A stretch of DNA of 64,000 nucleotides from Cynocephalus volans (taxonomy: Eukaryota; Chordata; Mammalia; Dermoptera; Cynocephalidae). This document shows, one piece after another, positions 12,501 through 23,900 of the stretch. Every line of letters begins with the position of its first letter. The stretch's first letter is position 1. Below the pieces are notes generated by a model. It saw nothing but the letters and a program-made list of their open reading frames with translations. It was not told the origin of the DNA and made no database searches. Made by a program: the position numbers and the translations under genes. The DNA lies in the NCBI RefSeq assembly GCF_027409185.1, contig NC_084472.1:90412427-90476426 (forward strand), given 5' to 3'.

Positions 12501-15500
12501 AGTATGTCTGCCTTATTCAAAGGTCAACGTGTTCTGGATGGGATCCCCAGAGCAGTAGAGGTATTAGTTATAAATATACCTAGTGGTGATTGCATAAAAT
12601 TTCACAGCTCTGTAATCTTGTCAATATTTATTCTTGGAAATTGAGGTTATTTGGCTACTGTTCTCTGCTAAATGAGTTTGTTTCTTTTTGCTTTTGAAAT
12701 AAGCTTCACAAGGAGAAAAGTCACTCCAAACATCTAAAAGTTACTTTTCTTGGCAATTAGTAAGAATTGATTAAAGAGGCATGCACTCCAAACTTCACAA
12801 TCTCAGAGTTTTTGACCTGGTTCGGCCTGGGATTATGAAAGGTTTGGGCCGAATATTGTGCTTGTGTTCAAAGTAGTTCACATCCTGTAAAAACAAAGGT
12901 TAAAAAGGTCCCTCAGTGGAAGATTAATATTTTTTAAATAAAATTACATGAATGATAATTGTACAGAGAGGATTATTTACCACCAAACAGTGACATGACT
13001 AAGAAGGGTGTTGATGGAACCAGAGCGATTTCTTCTTTTCAACCATCTATTCACTAAAGGTTCAGGAACTGGCTGATTGGGCTCCAGAATAATTAGAACC
13101 ATGTTAAGCATTTTAAAGATGCTTGTCTTTACAATAAAAATCTGATAGTGCCTTCAGGAAAGTAAAAATAAAACAGCAAGAGCTGGACTTTCGAAAGGAA
13201 GAGAAACCGTATACTATCACTGGTAAGAACATTGTGGCCAGAACGGAGAATCCAGTACTTACTTTTGAGGCGAACTAGGAATGAGACTTCGCAGCTGTCC
13301 GTGAAGCGCATCTTGTATATTGCTAGTTGAATAGAGCCCAATTGGTGAGTTATAGGAAGCGCTCACTACCTGTCTTTTGTCATCAATGTTTGCTGCTGCA
13401 ACAAAAGGCTGGGCCCTTCTGTTGTGCGCGGTACCAATGGGTTTGAATTCCTGTACAATGGCAGACAAAATACACAGCCACAGAGTGCACAAGGCCGTTA
13501 ATGAGCGACACTGACAGCACCACTACTGTTAATGAAGGCGTCTTTCCCCACTAGGAGGTTAATGGAAAGGTTAAAAGGGGGAGTTAGGTTCAAACCCTTC
13601 TACCATTTTCTCTGAAATTTACATGTACTGTGAGCATCTACCGAATGTCAAGGTGCACAGGAATTGCCCTTACTTCAAATATTATAAAACAGTTCAAGTG
13701 TTGTATCTCTTGTCTGCCCCTTCTTGACTTCTATACCTAGAGCTTTTAAGAAATTATAATATGTCTCACTTGAAGACAGAAATTTTGTGTCAGAAATGAG
13801 ATTTTTGGCTTACAAAAATTATTATACTTAACATTTTCTCACATAGAACTTATTTATATTTTCTCTTCTATTAATATGTTAATAGAATTTTCCCTACTTT
13901 AGGAAATGAGGGAATAAAACAGAAAGGGAATGAGCATTAAAGAATAATCTGAATCATTTTAACTAAACCAATTATAACTTCTGTTTTTTCTTAATATCAA
14001 CAACAACAAAAAACCCATCTTTTAATTTGGATTAAATTATAACCTTAATTTTAGAAAAAATACTTTTAGAAGATATTTTCCTTATAAAAAACAGGAATAA
14101 CATTTATAGAATCCTTTTCCTTTTTTTTTATTGTGATGATTTCATGTTGTGTGTTTTAAAAACTCTTCATGTTTACTTACCCTCGTCCTCAAAAGACTAA
14201 AGTCAGTAATTCAGAGATAGCTAATGTGGTGATTCATGAAAGGATTTTCACTTTATTGCTTGGGGAAAAGGACTGAATATCAGGAATCCTAAACCCTGAG
14301 TTTGAAACATGCCTGAATGATCTGAAACCTATATTATATTTTTTAATGTAGGCATCATGTTTTCCAGTTTTCATATAGATTTCTAATTTTGTAAAGCTGT
14401 TAATTTTTTTTCTTCTAATCAACATAAAACCAAAAGGGAATGCTAAAATATACATGAGCACATTCTCTTTCCAGACTTTTCTACTTGGCAGAATTAATAA
14501 AATAATCTTTGTAACGATGTTTTCACTCACATATTCACATCAACTTCATTTACTTTTGTGAATGTGCCACCAACGTTTCACACAGATTTCAAATAGTACA
14601 AACATGTATCACTATTTGAAATGTTACTGGAAAGAGATCATTTTCATTAAAAACAAAAGATCCTGCACTATTCCTGTTCACATCATTTTTTCTTCTTGTC
14701 ATTATAGATGAGGATGTTGTGGGATGGTGCTTTTCTGTCAGAAAAGAGACTGTCAAAAAAAAAAAAAAAAGAAGAAAAAAAAGAAGAGGAATGCTTTCTT
14801 CCAAGGGATGGAACTAGTGTTTTTTTTTTTTTTTTTTTTTTTAAATAGAGATTCTTATGCCTGAGAACATGAACAACTTCCTGCAGGGACCCAAGCTGCA
14901 AAATGCTTTCTTTTGGTTCTCCTGAGCAGTAGTCATTCCACACACTCCTCTTTCCCCATCTAGGCCTATTGGCAAAGGACACTCTTTTTTTTTTTTTTTT
15001 TTTTTGGAACATAGTTATGACAGGGCAAATGAGGTTCAGCCTCAAATACTAGCCTACTGAGTCTTTGACTCCAGCTCTCCCCAAATCTCATGATACCTGA
15101 GAATCTGCGATATGGTAAAGAACAGCTTTTCTCTCATCTACCTTGGACAGCATATTTTAACAGCTTTCTGAACCTGAGAAGAAAGTCTAAGTTGGATATA
15201 ATTTAGCCTATGATTCAGTAGTGTGATTGCACTGGCTGATATCTTGTTCACTTAACTTTTTCCCTCCATGATAATGGCTCACTGCCGCGGAGTTGGTTGG
15301 GTGGCATTATGGTTGCTGCTATTTTGTAGCAGAATGACTGAAACAACCAAATGTGGCTGTAGAAAAACGCTGAATCTTAGAACATGTGAGAATGTGTGTG
15401 GCCAAACATTTATATAATGGTACAATCCGATTGTTTTAGCTGATTTAATAATGAATTTTAGATTAGCTATGTTTTATGATTAACCATTATTATGGCATGA

Positions 15501-18500
15501 AAAAAGAAAACAGAAAATAATTGTAAGTAATGACAATGTCCATGATTCAAGCCTTTGTTATTTTTTATGATATAAATGAAGACAGAAAGTAATTGTCTAA
15601 TTGCCTAATTTAGTTTTGGTGGATTATAAATCTCTCAGGCTAATTAAAAAGTGAATTAGGCAGGACCGAACAACTCAAGCTTTGTGGAACTTAGTTGTTG
15701 TTGTTTTTTATACAGAGTGTGGCCTGCCTTAAAGATCTTGGTAAGTAGAATTGAATTTACAAAAACTAGTTAACAAAATATGATGGCTTTAAAGGGGAAA
15801 AAAATCTCTGCACTTATTTCTTCTTAGGCTTAACATGATAAACATAGTGGTTGTTATCCTGTAAATGAGGCAACGGCTCTAAAAATATTTATGCATTAAT
15901 AATCTCTAGTAGTATTTCCAAATAGCAGCACATAAGTTAGTCAGCTCCAAGTCTTTTCTTTGCCATTTTCAGTTTTGGTTATACATATTACAAAGTTCAC
16001 AAATATGTAATTTGTTTAAAGAAATCACTTTATTTTCTACTCAGATCATAAAAGTATTTCTAATATAGGCTTCAAACATTTAGGCTTTGCAAAGCATTAG
16101 TTTATGAGCTTCTAGAGTTGTTCCAAAAAGCACAATGAAGTGTATACACCAAAGGAAAACAAGGAATTTAAATATGGCACTGAGAGACAACTTTCTATCC
16201 AAGTCTTACATCATTGGTGATGAGCAAACATAATCAAAAGACAAAACCAATGAAAAGTTTGATGTTCCACTTTAATTCCTTTTTATTTTTCCTGGAAAAT
16301 CATGAGTTACAGAAAATACTAGTAAAAAATTTATGAGGCAGTTAATACTTAGTCCAGCTCTTGTGTTTGTTCTACCCAGACAAAACCACCCAAATGATTC
16401 TTATCTCTTAGGAATTCAATAAGTAATCATTACCATTTTAACATATTTTAAAATATTATTTTTAAATGTTAGGAGCTTATATTAAGGAATAATATTTTGA
16501 ATTAATGAAATGATAGAGCTGCCAGAGTAAAAACTAAATAAATTGATAGAACTCTGCTAACACTGGGAGAATGCAGCTTTTGATAGCAATAACGGCATTG
16601 GAAGAAAGTTCACCTTTAAATTTCTTACTTGAAGAGATTGTTCATAGATAAAGATTCAGGTAATTACCATCTCCAACAGAAACAGCACGTGTGATTCCTA
16701 TGTATTCATATATATACTTGTTTATGAAAAAATGGTGGAGAAATAAGAGAAACAAACTAAAGTGATCATATATTTGATCAAGCCACAATGAGAAAATGAT
16801 TATATTTCACCATGTTTAAAATTTATGAACAATCACCCCCTCCTCATGCTCATCCCTCCAATGAAGGATAAAGTCACCCTCATAATCATTTCTTCTCCAG
16901 TGACGTGCTTCAAGTGTTTCCCATGTCTCACTGGGGAAGAGTTTGGGATATGGTAATTATAAGAGTTCGTTTTGTGCAGGCTTCCTTCCAGTTATCAAGA
17001 CATTGTAGATTAAAGTTAATTTTATGAAAATATAAATGACTTCAACCCATATGTCACTTGACTGTCTATGTAATACATCTTTATTATCCAATCGTCATAG
17101 GCAAGGATAAAATCCTTTTATGGAAAAAGAACCATTTTTGTTTCTAAAAACATCTCTCCTGTATTGTGATATGCACATTATACCTTTGAGTTGTTCGACT
17201 AGCATTAAACAAAGATGAGGGTGATGCTTTATTTGAGAATGTAAGCTTTGAAGAAGCACAAAGAACTCTAACAACATACCTTTAGTCTATAGCAATGCTT
17301 TGTATAGAAAACTGCATATGCCTGCTCATAGAGCATGCGCAGGATTGTATGGAAGCTGTTTATTCAATTGCTGGGATTGATTTAAACAACTTCTAAGGTC
17401 CCTTTTAAGCCTAAGATTCAAGTCTAAATTCATAAAAATAAAATTGAACTATTTAATAATAGTATGAACAAATAAAAAAACTAGATATTAAAATTTTATA
17501 CCGGGCCGACCCCGTGGCTCACTCGGTTGAGTGCGGCACTGAACAGCGCTCCTGCCGCGGGTTCGGATCCTATATGGGGATGGCCGGTTCGCTCACTGGC
17601 TGAGCGCGGTCACAAAAAAGGACAAAAAAAAAAAAAAAAAAAAAAAATTATACCAATTATTATTGTAACTCTGTAAAAAAAAGTCCCCCAAGCCTAAACC
17701 TGTGCATAGGGAAAAAAGACCAGAAATAAACATGCTAACATTTTATTATTTGTGGCTGAGATTGGATGGCAGAATATAGTTTTTTTCAACAAATAGGTAT
17801 TACTTAAAAAAAAATTTTTTTTTATTCCAGTAGCAAAGGTCACATAACTTAAAAGTTTGTCTTGTGTTGAGAAACTTGAATTCAGATACTGTATTGCTCA
17901 ATGGCATTTTACTATTCATTTACAATGGCATTTTAAAGCATGCTATATTAATGACATTTGTGTCTCAGACTGACACACGTTTCTTGTCCAGAAGATTGCT
18001 CTATTTGCAGAGCTCTTATTAGAAGAAAAAGGAAAAAAAAAAAAGACATCTTTTGTATAGCTTTGTACTACTTAAAAAAAACCAGCAAAACAAATATAAC
18101 CATAGCTTAGCTTTTCTCCAGTCTCAGTCCACAAGTTAAACTCACTGATTTTTATCACCACATTTGTTCTAGTGTATGCTACAGGATTTTCAGACAGCAG
18201 GGGATGCATTGAAATTTAGGTGTTTTATGTAGAGAACGAACGTCTGCCCTGAAGTACCAAACTATACAAACTGGTCGTGCAGAAATCTGGCCTGAGAGTC
18301 TTATAAGGAATAGAAATCCTCTGGTCTATTAGGAGAACTGACATTGTTCTTATCTCTGAGCCCTTCAAACACTGGCCTCTTGGAGAAGATGCCAGTACGA
18401 ATTAGCCATCACTCAAACTAATGGAATGCTTGAAGGCTCTGTCTGATTGGCTGCCATAGCCCTTAACCTAATCTTCACCTCTTTTTAAAAACCAATCTTA

Positions 18501-19198
18501 TTTCCTTTTTCCCATTTGTAGTATCATAAATATTCATATTTTCTAACCCCCAAATGCAGGACATGTGGGGTAATACAGGATTGCAAAGAGGCTGAGTATT
18601 TAAAATTAGGATTATACCTTAAAATCCAATTCTTAGAATAACCATAGTCATAAATTAATACTCACAGATTTGCAAAAGAGGTGTCTTCTAGAGTTACAAC
18701 TCAGAGAATTACCCTTAAGCTCCAATTCTGGAGAGATGTTAGCAAAACACAGGCTCCCATCATGGCCTAAGCTCATCTTGTGCTTAATTAATCCTGGCTG
18801 AATAACCCACATGCCAGAGTGGAAAGTGAAACCATGATTATGAATCACTGGGGCTTTGGTACTTTAGTTGAATCTAATTGGCCCCATACCTTACATCTCA
18901 CATTAATGAAAATCAGGTTTAAAAGTTAGGAGAAATTTTGAATGGAAAAATAATTTGCAAAAGCGTTCAGTACAATTTTGGATGTGTGCTGTATATGGAA
19001 AGAGAAATGCAGAATTCTATTCAGTTTGTCCTGGTGATAAGAAAAGATCGGGTGGTGGGCTGGCCCCAAGGCGTACTCAGGAGAGTGCAGCACTGGGAGC
19101 GCAGTGACGCTCCCGCCGCGGGTTCGGATCCTATATAGGAATGGCTGGTGTGCTCACCAGGCCAAGGGTTGCGATCCCCTTACCGGTCACGGAAAAGA

Positions 19199-19234
<36 letters not shown>

Positions 19235-20935
19235 AAAGATCGGGTGGTCAATAAATGCTTGTATATGGGCCTTAAATTTTCTTCCTTTTTTTTATTTTTA
19301 AAAAGCACCATATAGTCTCTTTATCTCATGTGTTGCCTCCAAGTGATGAATTGACGGGAGTGAGAGGAAGCAGGTAGGCTTGGGTTGTACTGCGAAGCAC
19401 TAAATACACGTGTTAGCTCTGCCTCAAGAACTTTATTTTTTCTTCCAAATTTTTTCTTTTTTCAAAGAAAATATTGATTAGAGGTATTGTTATTCACCAA
19501 CCCATCTAGTATGCCAGGGTGATCCATCATCAGCATTCAGATCCCTTCTCAATGTAATTGTTACCTGTCCCATCCATTTCAGCATCTGCTCACTTGCCCT
19601 GAAGAGCAGAAAGTTTTTCCTGAACGAAATATTTCACTGCGCTCTCATGATCGCTTTTACAATGCAACATACGCATTGGTGCAGAGCATCATTCTGAGAC
19701 TAGGTCCCAGGACTGGTCCTGAGCAATATTAGAAAATGAACAGTTTATGTTTAGGCCCTCCAGTTCCTTTCATTCATTTGTCAGCAATTTATTGAGCTGT
19801 GGGGGACTCTGTAAGGGAAGAGCACAGACTCAGTTCTTGTCTTCATGAATATTCTGTGTTCTGCTCACTTGTTTTGGGGACTGTTTTCTCCTTTTGCTCT
19901 TAGTGATTTTTAGGCTCTGAATTTACCTTCCCTTCAGTCAAAAGACCAGGCAAGAATCTAATAAACTCATTTTCTGTAACAATTACATTACATGGGGTAT
20001 TTTTTCTCCTGGTAGGATTGTATTTTAACTGAAAATAAAGCTTTGATCTAATGTAATTTGCAATGACCCTTGTGAAAGTAAGGAGGAAGGCATTCCTGGC
20101 CTCTAGAAAGCCCTACACATGGGCAGCTTGTATCTGCTACGGGTTAAATGTGTCCCCCAAAGGTTCATGTATTGGAAACTCAACCTCCATTGTAATAGTG
20201 TTAAGAGGATGAGAAATCCTATTACGGAAATTGAAAGGTGGGGCCTTTAGGAGGTGATTGGATTGTGAGGACTGTACCGTCTGAACTATAATGGAACAAC
20301 AGAAATGGACTAATACACTGTCTCACCATTAAGCAAGGCCAGGAGGCTTTCTGATCACAGCCTAGGGCAGAGAAGTACTCCCCTAACAATAACAAGAGCT
20401 ATCTCTTATTTGAGTGTCTCTATAAACAATTCAAGGTGCCAAGTTCTTTGCAAATTTTATTTTATTCAAATCTTTGGAAAGCCCTGTGACATACATATAC
20501 TGATGTTATTCTACATCTATTTTACACAGAAGAAAACAGAGGTTTATAAAGATAAGTAGAAAACTTTAAGGACAAATTCAGGAGTTGATGATCTTGGAAG
20601 GGGAAACATTGCTGAAGCATAAATTATAAATATGTTTTCAGTTCATTTTCATTAGGGATATAAAAAAAACTACATGCTGGAAATATCTAATAAGTTTGGT
20701 AGAAATACTTGTTTCAAAGGGACAGTAAATTTATATCTCTTTCTCTATAAACCTTGAGAGCTTCTGAGCAGAGATCTAAAATCTTTTTCTTAATTAGATT
20801 TTTCAATACATCACAATTGAGGCATGATTTAATCTCAGTTTTTCGAACCTTTTGAAAGTAGACACAGTCAGATAAGCATCAGATTATTAGATTAATTTAG
20901 CTCCTTAGAGTTGCCTCAAGGGAAAATCCCTTAAT

Positions 20936-20986
<51 letters not shown>

Positions 20987-23900
20987 TTATAATTCAGCTG
21001 CAATGGCAGAATATCACCAGTTAAGCATAATGCAGAACTCTCTTTAAAGAGTAAACCTGATTACAGAATGCCAGAACTGAGAATTAAAGAAGGATGTAAA
21101 ATAAATTCTGGGCGAAGACCTCAAAGAATTGAAGTTCACAATACTAATAACTATTAGATTAGAGACACCTGTTTCAAATGGCAGAGCCTGTTTTTGTTTT
21201 GTTTTGTTTTAACAACTTCAACTTCTTAGACTGCCTGATGGTCATTCAGAAGAAGTTCATCATAACAAATTAAAAAAAAAAAATAAGTGGACCCTATGTA
21301 GATTTAGCCAAATTCTTCCGGATGAGAATATACTTGTCTTTTAACAAGATGTTCTCCTAGGCATACTACCCTTCTCAGTGTAGAAAAACACGGATAATAT
21401 AAATTAATCTCAGGGAGAAAAGACAGACCATGGCTTCAGCTGGTGATTTGTTTGAATTTTTCTATTCATCTCTTCTTCCTCTTGGAAGGCAGCCCCATCA
21501 TTTAAAAGAAAATATAATGTAATATTTACTCTAAAATTCATACCTGTGGTTCTGCTTCTAAGTTGATTTTGTAAGGATGAGCTTTCCCATCTTCAGATAC
21601 CTGTGGAGACCATAAGCGAGTTTCTGCCCTGTAAATAAAATAACGTTTATGAACTCCAAGTTCTAATGGTGCTTCTACTTTCAGTATACTTTAATTTCCC
21701 ATTATGTTTGTAAAAATACTAGCAATTCTCAGTAATTTCAGCAAAGGTAATATTGTTTGCTTATTATTCTGTATTTTTTTCCATCCAATTAGTCTTGTAT
21801 TTTTAGTGTCCTTTTGGGGACTCTAAAATAGGTCAAAACTGCTTGGAGTCCACTGTGCAGTTTCTGGAGAAAGCAGGCCTCCAGTGCGTGTGGGAAATAG
21901 TTCAGCAGACAGAGATTCTGGAGACACACCCTACAAATGACCACAAAGCAAACTCCCTAGTCTCCCCCACTTTCCTCCTGTCCTACGAAGGCCACCGCAT
22001 AAGACAGTGAGTGATTTGCCAGGTAGATTTGCTCCTGGCATCAAGGAAATGTGTTGTCCAATCCTTCTCATGCATCTTGGGACCTTGTAACTCCTAAGGG
22101 ACTGTATGTGGGATTGGCAGAAACACAGGTCATACACAGATAGGTAAAGAATCTATTTCACCCCATGAAACTGCACATTGAATGATTGAGCCTTCTGTAC
22201 CACAGCAGGGAAAATTGTGAACACAATAGCAACAGGATAAACACACACTGGCAACCATTACAACACATCGTTACTTTCATGGTTCAGTTTCACATCAGGG
22301 CTGGGATGCAAGAGATAAGGTTCAATTTCCTTATTTTTTCTTTGGTCAGAAATGTCTCAGTATGTAACACGCACACATGCACATGCACTCTCTCACCTTA
22401 TAACATTTCTTCTGGGCTGAATTTGGTACAAAAAAGCCAATGGCATGTAGGATATTGGCAACCAATTTTTAACAAAATCACATTTTGGCAAGTCAGAAAA
22501 TATTTTAAGGAGAATCTTTAAATTCCATTCCATTCTCTACCACACTAAGAATAGCAATACACCTAGTCATGCTGTTCAGTGTTTATGTGGCCAATGGTTC
22601 TATTTCTTTTTTTTATCTTGCCAACACTTTTTAATTTCTATTTTTTTATTGAAACAAACATACTTGTACATATCTGTGGGGTACAGCATTGAATATCGAT
22701 ACGTGCGTGCAATATGTGAGGCTCATATCAGGATAATTAGTATATTCAACACTACACAATGTAATCACTTTTTGTGGCCCTTTACCAATTTCTTGCTAAC
22801 TGCCACTCCCCCTCTCCCTCTCCCACCTCTCCTTTTGAAAGTTCAATGAGTTATTGTGATTGTTGCACCTTTCTTTCTTTTTTTTTTTTTTTAATTATTA
22901 TTTTTAGCTCCCATTTATGAGTGAGGACATGTAGTATTTCTCTTTCTGTGCCCTGGTTTATTTCACTTAACATAATTTTCAAAGTCAATTAAGTAGGTTA
23001 GTAGAAAATTCTTTTTGCCTCTTTCGTTATTCTGACATTCCAGAGAATTCTTTTTAGAAATTGTTTATCATCAACTATTAGATTGACTGACTGTAGTGAA
23101 GAACAGACTAAGGTGGAGGATATTTTAAAAAACCATCCAAATTCTAGGTCCTGTGACACTCTTTCTCACTGAGAGGATGAAACCATTTATAGTTCTGGTT
23201 CAGGTTCTTCTGCAAAACAGATCAAATTTTAACACCATTAATTATTAAGGAGCACCTGTCAATTTTGAGACACAGCTGGTGTGTTGCTGCTTTAATCCTG
23301 TCCTGTGCATCAGCATGAGTCATGGACTCTGTACCAAAGCCATCAATAGCCACGATGACATCTCCAGGACACAGGTTGGCAGCTGCCGCCTTGCTTCCTG
23401 GGGTAATCTGCAAGAAATAATGGTGTCATTTATAAACCAACATTCTGCAAGATCTTGAGTTTTGTATCTTGTGCCTGACATTTGTATTTTAGCCTGGTAA
23501 CATTTTATATGTTTCAGTGGGCAGGAAATCTTAAATCTAACTTAACTCTCAATTGATCCATTGTGTTAGCTCTGTTTTCCCATCATGTTAAACAATTTTG
23601 TTTCTTATTAACCACATTTCACTTATCCTGGCATCTCTTATTCTCTTTAAAAGATCTACCATAACTCCCTGTCTGAATTATATTTTCCTTGTTTTAAAGA
23701 AATAATTTGTATTTTTTTTTTTTTTTGGTCACCCAGAACTCTATTTGGAGTAGAGCTTTACCACATTCAGGAAACTTTTATATTTGAATTAAAACTACTT
23801 TAGTATTCCTATAACTTGGAATCTTTAAAATTCACACGAGGGGCATACAATGGACTGCTAAAGGTCAAGTGTGAGTTAGCATGACTGTATAGAACCCCTG

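Larger units (their letters stand above)
7676..12816 (-). other. PDLIM3 intron 5
   Basis: 5.1-kb intron between the striated-type exons 5 and 6. It contains a tRNA-like SINE monomer (8121-8217), a SINE dimer (10561-10733) and an L2 fragment (near 11365-11480). Its 3' end carries a long CU-rich, AG-free region before exon 6. The block 11640-11920 looks like an old interspersed repeat that I cannot name. Confidence 0.85.
13451..21543 (-). other. PDLIM3 intron 3
   Basis: 8.1-kb intron before the alternative exons. It holds homopolymer tracts (14755-15005), two tRNA-like SINE dimers (17503-17647, 19057-19232), a truncated MaLR LTR (20134-20318), a MIR-like fragment and a (TTTA)n microsatellite. 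No exon-like ORF with good splice sites was seen in the rest. Confidence 0.85.
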
